DNA of 64,000 nt from BOG-994 sp049514215 (GCA_049514215.1 JBEKVI010000004.1:58023-122022), one strand, 5' to 3'. Shown: positions 24,540 through 33,931, counted from the stretch's first letter. Notes: generated by a model not told the origin, from the letters alone. Made by a program: numbers and translations.

Positions 24540-25051
24540 TTGCGACTCCTGGTTGATTTCTGCGGGGAAGCGGGAAGTTCAGCTCCGGATCATGAGCCTC
24601 TCTTTTCCGGTGACCTGCGAAATCTCTCTCGCAGTTCACATGCATCATGACTTTGAAACTTGGGCCGCAATTCCTGTTCCCAACGGAGCCCTATCGCTAT
24701 GCCATCCTCGCGCGTGGTGTCTGCCGCCGCGTTCAGGTCTGACGCTGCTCGCCTGAGACATACATTCACCGAAAATGTAATTCCGACCGCTCGCGGTAAG
24801 CGGGCGCTCCGCCGCACAGAGGCCGTACACGCTACCGCTACGCGAGGAGATCGATTGATTGTCGTCCGCTCGGGGCCATGCCGAGGCTTGCGCTCAACAG
24901 GATGCTCAAGACGGAAAATGGGCGGTCCGACTTAACCGAGCAACGTGGCGATGGACAGCACCGGTACCTTTTTCGTCGAATCTGCCTGGCGAAAGATCAC
25001 CCTGCCAATACGCTTCTTCGGCAAAGTTCAGCAGGGTGGTGCTACCGGATG
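24540..25051. other. Intergenic region without recognised gene
   Basis: There are 512 bases upstream of the leftward membrane-protein gene, downstream of the NTF2-like gene. Several short open frames occur on both strands, but none has a good leader or recognisable sequence. It may contain decayed coding sequence; nothing specific can be supported. Confidence 0.4.
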
Positions 25052-25534
25052 CTATTTCTGACCGGTGCTGACAGCGGATGGAAAGCTCGATTGCGCACCG
25101 AAGTAGCACTCGATCGCCTCCAACTTGTCCTCTCGAAGCCGGAGATACTCCACATTGCGGAAAGCTTTGCCGTTCTTGGTCCAGCATACATACAGCACGA
25201 ACGCCTCGTTTCTGCTTCCAAATACGCGCTGCAAGTCAAAGCGCTCGATGAAACCAATCTGGGTTGCCCAGCACTGCGCTTTGAAAGCGCTCTTACTGAT
25301 ATGGTCGTCACCCGCTGCGCTCGTAAACGTGAAATTGTCCGCAAGAAGGGTGTCGATCGGGTGCCAATCCTTTTGCTCCCATGCCGCATACCATTTGCGG
25401 ATCGTCTCGTCATTTTTCGAACTGAGTGCAGGCTCCGTATGCGCATTCGCGGTTTGCTGGGTGGCCGCCACTGCGGTTACCGCGCATGCACCCGCTCCGA
25501 GAATCGTGCGGCGGGACATCGTTTTAGTCTTCAC
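25052..25534 (-). CDS. Tat-exported NTF2/SnoaL-like protein
   Basis: A 160-residue protein with a twin-arginine signal (MSRRTILGAGACAVTAVAA, residues 6-24) followed by an NTF2-like cone fold: IRKWYAAWEQKDW, LLADNFTFTSAAGDDHISKSAF and the closing strands FVLYVCWTKNGKAFRNVEYLRL and KLEAIECYFG. SnoaL-like proteins act as small-molecule isomerases, hydrolases or binding proteins; export of one is uncommon. GTG at 25534 is preceded by GGGGGAGA. It lies downstream of the TetR gene on the same strand, so it may be TetR-controlled. The substrate is unknown. Confidence 0.78.
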   Translation of the reverse strand: MKTKTMSRRTILGAGACAVTAVAATQQTANAHTEPALSSKNDETIRKWYAAWEQKDWHPIDTLLADNFTFTSAAGDDHISKSAFKAQCWATQIGFIERFDLQRVFGSRNEAFVLYVCWTKNGKAFRNVEYLRLREDKLEAIECYFGAQSSFPSAVSTGQK

Positions 25535-25748
25535 GACTCATCTCCCCCTCATATTGGATACCGATCTGATCGGGTGTGGAACTGCACGGTCCGACCGACA
25601 CGGATGGGATCGTCTGAACCCCCTGCACAGCTGCAGCGAAGTTCGCTTTCTCGAAGGCGCGCCGATGAACCTTCCCGGTCGAGAGTTGCAATCTCGAAGT
25701 TTCCTCCAGCGGGGCGATCATTCTTTGGGAGCGCAGGGTTGTCGGCAT
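25524..25748 (-). CDS. Possible small protein between the TetR and NTF2-like genes
   Basis: A 74-codon frame starting ATG 2 bp after the TetR stop and ending inside the start of the NTF2-like gene. The tight spacing fits an operon gene, but the sequence (MPTTLRSQRMIAPLEE, ending GEMSRED) resembles nothing I know and the leader is poor. It may be chance or a remnant. Confidence 0.3.
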   Translation of the reverse strand: MPTTLRSQRMIAPLEETSRLQLSTGKVHRRAFEKANFAAAVQGVQTIPSVSVGPCSSTPDQIGIQYEGEMSRED

Positions 25749-25750
25749 GA

Positions 25751-26395
25751 TCAGTTCTTTCGGCTGCGCTTTTTGGCTGGACCACGAAACAGCTGTTCCA
25801 CATAGCGCCGCAGGTGGTCGATACTCGCTTCGACGACTGCGGCGCTGCCCTTGGCTTTCGCCAGGATGAACGCACCCTGCAGCACGGCCTGCGTGTGCAG
25901 TGCAAGGCTTTCGGCTGTCCATGGCGCGCGGATGTGGTAGCGCTTCATCGCATCGGCGATGTCGGATTTCACCTTCGCTGCTTGGCCTCCGATACTTGCG
26001 TCGCAAGCATGTCGAATGTTGGGGTGGGTTCCGTAAGCCTCCTGAAGTATGGTGCCGGCCAGACAGGTGAACTCTGCAACCTCACCGCGTAGCAAGGCCT
26101 TGCGAAAGTCGAGGTAGCCCAGGATGCGGTCGAGCGGATCGTCGAATCCATGGTAAGGGGCGGCGGCAAAAAACGCGTCGGTCATCTCCGTCCATTCATT
26201 GACGGCCGCGACCGCGAGCGAATCCTTGGTGGGAAAGTGGTGAAAGAACGCACCCTTCGTGACGCCGGCCCGAGCGCATAGTTCGTCAACGGACGTCGCG
26301 GCATAGCCCTTTTGACGGATGATCGAAAAGGCCGCCTCAAGTAGCTTGTGGCGCGCAGGGCCCGACGGTGATCGCTTGACCGGTTGCGGATTCAT
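25751..26395 (-). CDS. TetR/AcrR-family repressor
   Basis: A 214-residue regulator. The N-terminal helix-turn-helix (about 15-62) is typical: LLEAAFSIIRQKGYAATSVDEL then CARAGVTKGAFFHHFPTKDSL. The C-terminal ligand domain has cysteine in FTCLAGTILQEAYGTHP, a pattern seen in many TetR_C proteins. A perfect 16-bp palindrome lies 10 bp before its start codon, so autoregulation is expected, together with control of the divergent monooxygenase-like gene at 26558. The C-terminus is basic (KKRSRKN). The inducing ligand is unknown; the neighbours suggest a small toxic or aromatic compound. Confidence 0.9.
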   Translation of the reverse strand: MNPQPVKRSPSGPARHKLLEAAFSIIRQKGYAATSVDELCARAGVTKGAFFHHFPTKDSLAVAAVNEWTEMTDAFFAAAPYHGFDDPLDRILGYLDFRKALLRGEVAEFTCLAGTILQEAYGTHPNIRHACDASIGGQAAKVKSDIADAMKRYHIRAPWTAESLALHTQAVLQGAFILAKAKGSAAVVEASIDHLRRYVEQLFRGPAKKRSRKN

Positions 26396-26405
26396 GCGAT
26401 CATCC

Positions 26406-26421
26406 TACCAACCGGTTGGTA
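26406..26421. promoter_or_regulatory. TetR operator in a divergent promoter region
   Basis: Perfect palindrome TACCAACCGGTTGGTA, the spacing and symmetry typical of TetR-family operators. It lies between the TetR gene (start 26395) and the rightward gene at 26558. Confidence 0.75.
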
Positions 26422-26557
26422 TGTGGTCAATATCGAAAAAACTAGGGCACGTGTTACGTCTACCCAGCGATTCGGTCATTGGCGTCTCGAACTCGACGCA
26501 AATGATCTGTATTGATACCCTGCTTTGTTCGCTACGATTTCATCAAGGAGATAGGGA

Positions 26558-26884
26558 ATGGCCCCAGTTGTCCGCGTATCAGTGTTGACAATTCCGCGCG
26601 ATCGGATCGACCAGGCGACAGAAGCGATGCGACGAGCTGAGCTCGAGGTGATCGGCATCAAGAATCTCAAAGGATTGCGAACGTTTTTTGCTGGCGTGGA
26701 TCGGGACCGGTCGCAACTCACCAATGTCAGCGTCTGGGATTCCGTCGAAGACGCCGAGCAGATGTCGACCTTCCAGCCGATGCTGGATCTGGCCAAGAAG
26801 TTCGCAGCCGATGGCGCGACCTTTCTGCAGCCGATTCCTAACTTCCAGTGTCTTTGGGAATGGGGCGAGATACCTAGGGCGTGA
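26558..26884 (+). CDS. Antibiotic-biosynthesis-monooxygenase-like (ABM) protein
   Basis: A 108-residue protein with a ferredoxin-like alpha/beta fold: RVSVLTIPRDRIDQATEAM (strand and helix), then LKGLRTFFAGVDRDRSQLTNVSVWDSVEDAEQM and a final helix. ABM-type proteins act as cofactor-free oxygenases of quinols or aromatics, or simply as small-molecule sensors. It starts at ATG 26558, 10 bases after AAGGAG. It is divergent from the TetR gene across the 26406-26421 operator, so its expression is probably induced by the TetR ligand. The catalytic residues of ABM enzymes are not conserved enough to confirm activity. Confidence 0.75.
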   Translation: MAPVVRVSVLTIPRDRIDQATEAMRRAELEVIGIKNLKGLRTFFAGVDRDRSQLTNVSVWDSVEDAEQMSTFQPMLDLAKKFAADGATFLQPIPNFQCLWEWGEIPRA

Positions 26885-26964
26885 GCTCGAATTGCAAGAC
26901 CGGCTCGTAGGCCGCCAGTCGACAACGCCACCGCGATTCACCCCGAATCGGGCGGGCAGCGAGG

Positions 26965-27819
26965 TTAGCGCGCCTCGCTGTAATCTGCGGACAAGCTCAA
27001 CTCTTGTTCCTTCTCGATGTCTCTCGTGCGCTCGCGCATGCGGTCAAGGACGGTCTTGAATCCCCAAGCGCCCAGCACGAGATGGCGCGGCGCCTGAGCG
27101 CCCCGGGTCGCAACGGCAATCATCGCCTCCCCCGCGCGGACCGGGTCGCCGGCTTGCGTACCGCTCGCTTGTTTCGTGCCCTTAATTCGCTTACCCGCCG
27201 TCTCTGCATAGTCCGAGATTCGGCTTTGTGTCTGATGTAGCGAGCGTCCTGCCCAATCTGTACGGAAAGGGCCAGGTTCAACGCAGGTGACCCCAATGCC
27301 CAGCGGTTGTACTTCTGCACGCAACGAATCGGACCACCCTTCGACCGCGTGCTTCGAGGCAGCGTAATAGCCGGAACCGGGAAACCCGATGAGGCCCGCG
27401 ACCGATGTGATGCTGATGATGTTGCCACGGCGCTGTTCACGCATCAGCGGCAGGATCGCTTGTGTCATAGAGAAGAGTCCGAAAACGTTGGCGTCGAACT
27501 GTGCTCGAATCTCTGCGTCCTCTCCTTCCTCAACGGTGCTCTGATATCCATAGCCCGCGTTGTTCACTAGAACGTCGATCCGACCAAATCTTTCCTGTGC
27601 GGACTTAACCGCAGCTTGGACTTGCGCCGCGTCCGTCACGTCAAGAGGCAGAGCCAGTGCACTGCGGTCAGCCTTTGCCACGATGTCCGAGACCTGCCTC
27701 GCATCGCGGGCCGTCACAACCGCCCGCCATCCGCGCTGAACGATCAGTGTGGCCAGAGCTCGCCCCAATCCAGTAGAGCAGCCTGTGATGAACCACACCG
27801 GTGTATCTGCTTGAGTCAT
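26965..27819 (-). CDS. Short-chain dehydrogenase/reductase
   Basis: A 284-residue classical SDR. The cofactor motif TGCSTGLGR (about 13-21) and an Arg/Asp-containing second strand (VVTARDARQV) suggest NADP(H) preference. NNAGYG (about 90), the catalytic Ser in ISITSVAG and the YYAASK pair (Tyr and Lys) are all present, and PG-FRTDW follows. The C-terminus is longer than in minimal SDRs. It belongs to the broad oxidoreductase group acting on ketones or alcohols; the substrate is unknown. AGGACACAAA precedes the ATG. It is convergent with the ABM-like gene and may belong functionally to the TetR locus. Confidence 0.88.
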   Translation of the reverse strand: MTQADTPVWFITGCSTGLGRALATLIVQRGWRAVVTARDARQVSDIVAKADRSALALPLDVTDAAQVQAAVKSAQERFGRIDVLVNNAGYGYQSTVEEGEDAEIRAQFDANVFGLFSMTQAILPLMREQRRGNIISITSVAGLIGFPGSGYYAASKHAVEGWSDSLRAEVQPLGIGVTCVEPGPFRTDWAGRSLHQTQSRISDYAETAGKRIKGTKQASGTQAGDPVRAGEAMIAVATRGAQAPRHLVLGAWGFKTVLDRMRERTRDIEKEQELSLSADYSEAR

Positions 27820-28059
27820 TTTGTGTCCTAGGTCTTCATCTCGGTTTCGATTCTAGCGTTTTACCCCGAAAGCATCGAAAGCAGGATTGGACGGGCGGCA
27901 TGAGAGCCGCGTGCGTCGACAGAGGGCGAGCCGGAGCCCCTTGTCGTAATTTCGGCAAGTCTTTGCAGCGAGGATTTTTCCGCTGTGGATTGCCTCCCTA
28001 CCAGCAACTTTCCGTTGGACACCCTAAAGACGGGGGGCTCCGCCCAGGATTTCTTCCTT

Positions 28060-29472
28060 CTAACGGCCGTTTTCGACGGCGACAAATCCCCACACGCCTC
28101 CTCGTTCCACGAGGAGCGCCACGGGCCGATCGACGGGTATGAGGGCGAGCGCTGCGTCGAACTCGGCAATCGTATGCACGGCGCGATCGGCGACGGCAAC
28201 GATGACGTCGTTGGGGAGTAGTCCCGCGCGCGCAGCCGCGCCGTGCGCTTCGAGGACGGCCACGCCAATCCCCAGGTCGACGCGTCGAGCCGTTCTGATT
28301 TCGCCCAGATTCAACCCCAATCGTTCATCAACTCGAAAGGAAATCGGACTGGGTTTAGGCGGAAGGTCCGCAGGTGCTTCATCGAGGACAGCGACCAGGC
28401 GCAGCGAGGCGCCACGGCGCCACACGTCGAGCGTGATTTCCTCGCCGGGACGTGCTCCCGTGACCTCCTTCTCGATGGTCTCGTAACTCTGATCGACGTG
28501 CCCGCCGATACCTCTTAGGATGTCGCCACTGCGCAGACCCCCCCGTTCGGCAGGACTTCCATGCACGATCCGGGTGACCAAAGCTCCGCTCGATGCCCCA
28601 ACGCCGAAGGCGCGGGCCAGTTCGGGGGTCAATTCCTGGACCATGGCTCCGAGGTGACCGCGGGACACGCGGCCTGCCGCACGCAATTCGGCGACGATTT
28701 TAATCGCGGTATCGATGGGAACAGCAAATGACACCCCCATGAACGCCTCGGAGGTCGAGAAGATCAGGGAGTTGATGCCCACGACTTCGCCCTGCAGATT
28801 GAACAGGGGCCCGCCTGAACTACCTGGACTCACGGGCACATCAGTTTGAATCAGCGAACTCGACTGACCAGGGAGGATACGCTGCGGATTGCTGACGATA
28901 CCGGCCGAGACGCTTTTATCCAACCCGAACGGTGTACCCACTGCTACTACCCATTGGCCGGCGGCCAGACGAGTGCTCTCGCCGATGACCGCAACCGGGA
29001 GATCGCGCGCCTCGATCTTTAGCAGCGCGACGTCGGTGCGCTGGTCAAGACCGATGACCCTGCCGGTGAAGACGCGGCCGTCGAAAAGACGCACGCTGGC
29101 TTCGTCGGCATCCGAAACAACGTGGGCGTTGGTGATGATTTCGCCTTCACTGCTGATGATGAAACCGGAGCCCAGGACCCGTTCCTGGTCCGGGCGACGC
29201 GGCACGACGGCGGGAGCGGCGCCCAAGTCGGCCGACTCCGCATGGTCGTCGGCGCCCTCGAAGGCCGTGGACAGTTTTCTCGGGCGAATAACGTGCGTCG
29301 TCGTGATCGTGACGACAACCGATTGATCCTTGAAGACGGCTCGCGCAATGTCGGGCACCCCCTCGCCTTCCGAGGCGAGATCCTTGCCCAGGGCAGGGTT
29401 CGAACTGAGCATTGCCACAAGCCCTGCGATGGCGATCGCAACCCAGCATCGACGGACGAGGGAATTGCCCAT
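28060..29472 (-). CDS. HtrA/Deg-type periplasmic serine protease
   Basis: A 470-residue protease with signal peptide (cleavage near ALG-KD, residue 31), a trypsin-like domain and two PDZ domains (about 270-360 and 385-465). The catalytic triad is His117 (TNAHVV), Asp147 (RTDVALL) and Ser219 (GSSGGPL, where most homologues have GNSGGPL). An unusually long linker separates the N-terminus from the protease core. It degrades or refolds damaged envelope proteins. It is last in the minus-strand unit that begins with the USP at 34775, 35 bp after the permease gene, pairing an export machine with envelope quality control. Confidence 0.9.
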   Translation of the reverse strand: MGNSLVRRCWVAIAIAGLVAMLSSNPALGKDLASEGEGVPDIARAVFKDQSVVVTITTTHVIRPRKLSTAFEGADDHAESADLGAAPAVVPRRPDQERVLGSGFIISSEGEIITNAHVVSDADEASVRLFDGRVFTGRVIGLDQRTDVALLKIEARDLPVAVIGESTRLAAGQWVVAVGTPFGLDKSVSAGIVSNPQRILPGQSSSLIQTDVPVSPGSSGGPLFNLQGEVVGINSLIFSTSEAFMGVSFAVPIDTAIKIVAELRAAGRVSRGHLGAMVQELTPELARAFGVGASSGALVTRIVHGSPAERGGLRSGDILRGIGGHVDQSYETIEKEVTGARPGEEITLDVWRRGASLRLVAVLDEAPADLPPKPSPISFRVDERLGLNLGEIRTARRVDLGIGVAVLEAHGAAARAGLLPNDVIVAVADRAVHTIAEFDAALALIPVDRPVALLVERGGVWGFVAVENGR

Positions 29473-29507
29473 AGCTGCAACTCTAGCCCTTTAAACCCGA
29501 GAGGTCG

Positions 29508-30653
29508 CTATCCGCGGAAGATCGTAAAGGGATCGATCTTGAGCACCTTACGCACGCCAATGTAGCTCGAGATGGCAGCGATGATGAGAACCATGACGAA
29601 CGCCAGTCCTAGATTCCAGAACGTGATGATGGCCGCGTACGTCGGTAGTCTCAGGCGCGCGAGACTGATAACGATCGTGACCAGGCCGATTCCGAGGCCG
29701 TATCCCGTCAGGGACGTGAAGCTGGCTTGAAAGAGGATCATGTACACGAGTTCCCGGCCCTTGGCTCCGATCGCCTTGAGCGCACCGAACTTCTCCAGAT
29801 TCTCGAGGATGAAGGTATAAAACGTCTGTCCGGAGATGGACAGGCCGACCAGAAAACTGATCGCGGTCATGAGAAGGATGTTGGTTCCGATCCCCGTCTG
29901 ATAGGTATAGAAGTCGGCGATGCGCGAGTTGAATTCGTCTTGCGTCAAGGCCAGGTAGCCAAGCGCCGCCATTCTCTTTTTGATGGCCGGAATATCGGCC
30001 AAGCTTTTGGGCTTAATGAGAATGTAGGAAATCGTAAAGCGGGTCGACGGGATGTACTGGATGGCGCGATTGTAGGTGGTGTAGAGCGTCGGTACACCAA
30101 ATAACCCGTTCGCAGAGACCTCCGCAATGCCCACGATCTGTCCACGGAAATCGTTGAGTTCGAACGTGGTTCCGATCTTGGGATTTTCGAGCTTGGGGAA
30201 CTCCACGTCGTCCACCGCAATGAATGCGTTATCGGCGAAGATGTCCTGGATTCTGCCCTCCTTCAGGGCAGGGCGTCCCAGAAGGCTGGTATCGTCCAGA
30301 CCGATGACACTGACGGACTGGTAGTCGCCGCTTTGCAACTTCAGAAGCGCACCGCCGATGTAGATCGGCACCGCGTAGCTCACCCCGTCGATGCTGCGCG
30401 CGGCATCGAGCAGATAGTCCGGCAGGGGAATCGTATTGGAAATCGTCTGAACCGCGGGATCCATCACCCACATCTCGGCTCCCACATTGGTGACGGTCGA
30501 ATAGGCACGACTGAGAATGCCGGCGAACATCGCCGTCATCATGACCATCAAAAACACCGAAAACGTGATCCCGATGAGTAGAGCGAAGAACTTGCCTGTG
30601 TCGTTGACGAGAAGCTTGAAAGCAACGCGCAGGATGCCCGCGTACTTCTTCAT
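29508..30653 (-). CDS. ABC transporter permease, FtsX/DevC-type
   Basis: A 381-residue membrane protein with an N-terminal helix (about 20-42), a large periplasmic domain (about 45-255) and three C-terminal helices: the MacB/DevC layout. The periplasmic domain carries IPLPDYLLDAARSIDGV and a TFELNDFRGQIVGI segment as in DevC-like permeases. The ATG overlaps the stop of the outer-membrane factor gene (ATGA). With the ATPase, membrane fusion protein and outer-membrane factor it should form a tripartite export machine that drives substrates from periplasm to exterior by mechanotransmission. The substrate is unknown; DevBCA of cyanobacteria exports glycolipids. Confidence 0.88.
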   Translation of the reverse strand: MKKYAGILRVAFKLLVNDTGKFFALLIGITFSVFLMVMMTAMFAGILSRAYSTVTNVGAEMWVMDPAVQTISNTIPLPDYLLDAARSIDGVSYAVPIYIGGALLKLQSGDYQSVSVIGLDDTSLLGRPALKEGRIQDIFADNAFIAVDDVEFPKLENPKIGTTFELNDFRGQIVGIAEVSANGLFGVPTLYTTYNRAIQYIPSTRFTISYILIKPKSLADIPAIKKRMAALGYLALTQDEFNSRIADFYTYQTGIGTNILLMTAISFLVGLSISGQTFYTFILENLEKFGALKAIGAKGRELVYMILFQASFTSLTGYGLGIGLVTIVISLARLRLPTYAAIITFWNLGLAFVMVLIIAAISSYIGVRKVLKIDPFTIFRG

Positions 30654-32128
30654 GGGATCGATCCGCCCGTATCCCCACCGGAGCGCGTTGACCACCCGCC
30701 GCCCAAGGCAACGAAGAGGGCCACCGTATCCTGCTCACGCTGGGCAATCGCCTGGAGGTAGGCGATGGTGGCTTGGTGAAACTGGATGTCCGACAAGGCC
30801 AGCGTCGGATAGTCGACAAGGCCCGAGCGGAAGTTGGCCTGCACGAGCTGCAGGGCGTCACCGGCGCTCTCCTTGGCCTTCGCATCGGCCTTGAGGATCT
30901 GGGCGTCGTGCTGCAGCGCCTCGAGCGTATCAGCCACCTGTGCGAAGGCGTTTAGGACCGTCTGGCGGTAGTTTCCCAAGGCAGCGTCATAGGCGTCGAT
31001 GGCGGCCTTGCGCGTAAACCAGAGGCGCCCGCCCTGAAAAAGCGGAATGTCCACACTCGGCCCGAAGCTCCAGAAGCGGCCAGTCGTCCTGGGCTGCCCG
31101 CTGACACCCACCACGCCCACGCCGTAGGTGCCACCCAAGGTGACGCTCGGAAACATCGCCGCCGTCGCCACACCGATGCCGGCGCTCGCGGCGTGCAGTT
31201 GCGCCTCGGCGGCCAGGATGTCGGGACGTTGATGCACGAGCTCCGATGGCAGAGTCAAGGGCACATCGGCCGGTAGCGTAAGGCTCTGTAGATCGATCAC
31301 GGGCAAGTCAGCCTCGGCCGGTGTTTGACCTTCGAGAGTAGCGAGCAGGTGCTCGGTCTGATCGCGCTTTTGTTCGAGCGCAGCGAGCGAGGCCTCGTCG
31401 GAGCTCACCAGGCTTTGGAGGCTCAAGACGTCCGAATAGGCGCCCGTGCCCGTCTGAAACAGGGTCTGGGCGATATTCATCTGGTCGGTCTGCAGACCCA
31501 TCAGTTCCTGGGTTTGCCGAATCTGCGCGTCGTAGGCAGCTCGTGCGATCGTGGTATTGACGACATTGGCCAGGAGCGTCACGGTGGCGGCTTCGGTGAG
31601 CTGGCGCTGGTAATCGGTCTGGGCTGAAAGGCTTTCGACGGCACGCCGTTCCCCGCCGAAGACATCGAGGGCGTAGCTGATGGTGCCGCTCGCGGTGGCA
31701 AGGTTAAACAGCGCGTGGCTCTGGGGCTCTCCCTCGAGCAGCCCGGCAGTCCTTTCGCGAAGGGCACCCAGATCCGCCTCTGCCTGTGGATAGAACACGC
31801 CATACCCTGCGCGCAACTGGTTCTCGCTTTGACGAAGCGTTGCCTGAGTCGATTGCAAGCTCGGATTGTTGGCGAGCGCCCGCTCGACCAAGAGATCGAG
31901 CGAAGAAGAGTGAAACGAGCGCCACCAGTTGGAGGCAGGATTCTGGCCGGAGACGATGCGTTGTGCGATGCCGTCGGCAGTCGCGGTGGCCTCCGGCGTG
32001 GGCTTTCTGTCGTACGTGGACACGTTCGGCGCAGTGGGGGCGGTGAAATCCGGTCCGACAGCGCAGCCTCCCAATAGCCCGAGAGCAATGAGGCAGGAGG
32101 TAACTCCGGCGCGGCCAAGGTGGAGCAT
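30650..32128 (-). CDS. Outer-membrane efflux lipoprotein, NodT/OprM-type
   Basis: A 492-residue TolC-family outer-membrane factor. The lipoprotein signal ends in LLGG-C22, typical for the NodT branch. The body shows the two-fold repeat of coiled-coil and strand regions: NPSLQSTQATLRQSENQLRAG, SYALDVFGGERRAVES in the first half and RPDILAAEAQLHAASAGIGVATAAMFP with SFGPSVDIPLFQGGR in the second. I chose the ATG at 32128, 7 bp after the fusion-protein stop; the long in-frame upstream extension overlaps that gene and has no family similarity. It provides the exit duct for the export system. Confidence 0.9.
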   Translation of the reverse strand: MLHLGRAGVTSCLIALGLLGGCAVGPDFTAPTAPNVSTYDRKPTPEATATADGIAQRIVSGQNPASNWWRSFHSSSLDLLVERALANNPSLQSTQATLRQSENQLRAGYGVFYPQAEADLGALRERTAGLLEGEPQSHALFNLATASGTISYALDVFGGERRAVESLSAQTDYQRQLTEAATVTLLANVVNTTIARAAYDAQIRQTQELMGLQTDQMNIAQTLFQTGTGAYSDVLSLQSLVSSDEASLAALEQKRDQTEHLLATLEGQTPAEADLPVIDLQSLTLPADVPLTLPSELVHQRPDILAAEAQLHAASAGIGVATAAMFPSVTLGGTYGVGVVGVSGQPRTTGRFWSFGPSVDIPLFQGGRLWFTRKAAIDAYDAALGNYRQTVLNAFAQVADTLEALQHDAQILKADAKAKESAGDALQLVQANFRSGLVDYPTLALSDIQFHQATIAYLQAIAQREQDTVALFVALGGGWSTRSGGDTGGSIP

Positions 32129-32135
32129 GGCGGGC

Positions 32136-33221
32136 CTATTTCTTTCCGATGTAGACATCGACCAACTGTCCAGGGTAGACCGGCTGACCGTTGGTCTTCT
32201 TGAACCGAAAGATGACCGGCAAAACGCGCAGATCGACCTTCTCCTGGCGCTCGTTCGACAGTTCGATCTTGGGCGAAACGTAGGGCTGGACCCGGACGAA
32301 CTCCAGGGGCACCTTGACCTCGGTGCCGCGAATCTGCATCTGGGCCTGGATCCGGTCGGGGGTCGGCAGGCCCGCCACCAAGATCTCGTCGATATAGCAG
32401 CGAACCGCCAGGGAGTCCTGGCTTGTGCCCAAGACGAGGATCGGATCTGAGCCCTGCGTGTAGGGATCAAAACTGCCCACGGCCGAAACGTAATTGCCAA
32501 CCGACGTATTAACGGCGAGAACGACGCCGTCATAGGGCGCCTTGATGGTGTATTTGGCGAGCAGCGCTTTGGCCGATTCATAGCTCGCCTCGAGTGCCAG
32601 GTAGGTCTTTTCCTGGTTGGCGATGTCGTAGGTCCAAGCGCCAGCTTTGGTTAAGGCCAACTGGCGGCGCGCGACGTCCAATGCCGCCGAAGCCTGTCGG
32701 TCGGCATCGGCGGAGGTATCCAGGACATCCTTGCTCACCGAGCGCGCGTCCATCTGGTAGGACGCAAGGCGCTTGGTGTACTGATCGTGGACGGCCTGGA
32801 GGTTGGCCTCGGCCTGCTCGACCTGGGCCACGTTGATGTCGAGCGTCTCCTTTCGGGGTTCGGCCTTTAACTCATGCAGCAGCGCGCTGGCCGCCTCAGC
32901 CTGCTGGTGCAATTGCTCGGTTGTCGCGCGCTGGACCGTATCGTCAATCGACAGAAGTGTTGCGCCCGCCTTCACCTGATCGCCCTCGTGGACGGGCACG
33001 TTCGCGATGACCCCGGTTACTTCGGGAAAGATGGAGGTGTTCATTCCGCTGGACTGCAGACTCTCGACGATACCGTTCGCATAGATTGCGCTCGGATAGG
33101 GGCTCTTGGTGGGCTCAAACACCGGCGGCAGGGGGTGTTTATGCATGCCGAAGATGACCGCCGCAGTGATCCCTCCGAGAATTCCCAGGCCGGCGATGGT
33201 AAAGAGGATCTTGTTGTTCAT
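32136..33221 (-). CDS. Membrane fusion (HlyD/MacA-type) protein of the export system
   Basis: A 361-residue periplasmic adaptor. There is an N-terminal anchor helix (about 6-25), a split biotinyl-lipoyl domain (VTGVIANVPVHEGDQVKAGATLLSID and IKAPYDGVVLAVNTSVGNYV), a long coiled-coil hairpin between them (about 95-215) and a C-terminal beta-barrel domain. A PYSPK-like region (VQPYVSPKIELSN) follows. It links the inner-membrane ABC permease to the outer-membrane factor. The ATG overlaps the ATPase stop (ATGA). Gene order ATPase - MFP - OMF - permease differs from the usual macAB order but forms a complete set. Confidence 0.9.
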   Translation of the reverse strand: MNNKILFTIAGLGILGGITAAVIFGMHKHPLPPVFEPTKSPYPSAIYANGIVESLQSSGMNTSIFPEVTGVIANVPVHEGDQVKAGATLLSIDDTVQRATTEQLHQQAEAASALLHELKAEPRKETLDINVAQVEQAEANLQAVHDQYTKRLASYQMDARSVSKDVLDTSADADRQASAALDVARRQLALTKAGAWTYDIANQEKTYLALEASYESAKALLAKYTIKAPYDGVVLAVNTSVGNYVSAVGSFDPYTQGSDPILVLGTSQDSLAVRCYIDEILVAGLPTPDRIQAQMQIRGTEVKVPLEFVRVQPYVSPKIELSNERQEKVDLRVLPVIFRFKKTNGQPVYPGQLVDVYIGKK

Positions 33222-33931
33222 TCGGTGCCCTTATCGAAGCCCGTCACGTGACCGTCTTCCATGTGCAGGATGCGATCGGCAAATTCATTGATCCGCGCAT
33301 CGTGGGTCACGATCAGGATGCAGCGCTGGGGATTGAGGATCTTCTCCTTGACGAACGAGATGATCATTCGGCCGGTGTCGCCATCGAGGGAGGCCGTTGG
33401 TTCGTCGAAAATCAGGATGTCCGGGCGGCTTACGATTGCGCGCGCGATCGCGACCCGTTGCTGCTCACCTCCCGAAAGCTTGGTCGGCAAAAGATCGGCG
33501 CGCTGTTTCAAGCCCACGATCTCGATGTACTCGCGCGCCCGCGCCATCGACTCGTCCCAATCCTCGTGCTTGAGGATGAGCGGGATCGCCACGTTCTCCA
33601 CCGTGGTCAGATGGGGAAAGAGGTGGAAGTCCTGAAAGACGAATCCGATCGTGGCCAAACGAAATTCGGCCAAGGCATTCTCGTCGAACGTCCAAATATT
33701 CTGCCCCTTGATGGTGACCTGTCCGCCGCTCGGCCGCAGGATCCCGGAGAGCATGCTCAAAAGCGTCGTCTTGCCACTGCCCGAAGGCCCGACCAGAAAG
33801 AGCATTTCCCCGAAGTGCGCCTTTAAGCTCGCGTGGTCTACCGCGGTGGTGCGCGTTTCGCCTTGCCCGAACCAGCGCACCAGGTTGTCCGCAACAATCG
33901 CTTCGCCTACCTTGGGGGAATCCTCTGCCAT
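33218..33931 (-). CDS. ABC transporter ATPase, LolD/MacB/DevA-type
   Basis: A 237-residue ATP-binding subunit. The Walker A motif GPSGSGKTT is at 48-56, the Q-loop in FVFQDFHLFPHLT, the signature LSGGEQQR near 145, Walker B ILIFDEPTASLD and the switch His in VTHDAR. The sequence is close to LolD and MacB nucleotide-binding domains, which energise FtsX-type permeases. It starts at ATG 33931, 4 bp after the USP stop, and overlaps the fusion-protein gene by 4 bases. The very tight spacing with the USP gene indicates one transcript. Confidence 0.93.
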   Translation of the reverse strand: MAEDSPKVGEAIVADNLVRWFGQGETRTTAVDHASLKAHFGEMLFLVGPSGSGKTTLLSMLSGILRPSGGQVTIKGQNIWTFDENALAEFRLATIGFVFQDFHLFPHLTTVENVAIPLILKHEDWDESMARAREYIEIVGLKQRADLLPTKLSGGEQQRVAIARAIVSRPDILIFDEPTASLDGDTGRMIISFVKEKILNPQRCILIVTHDARINEFADRILHMEDGHVTGFDKGTE

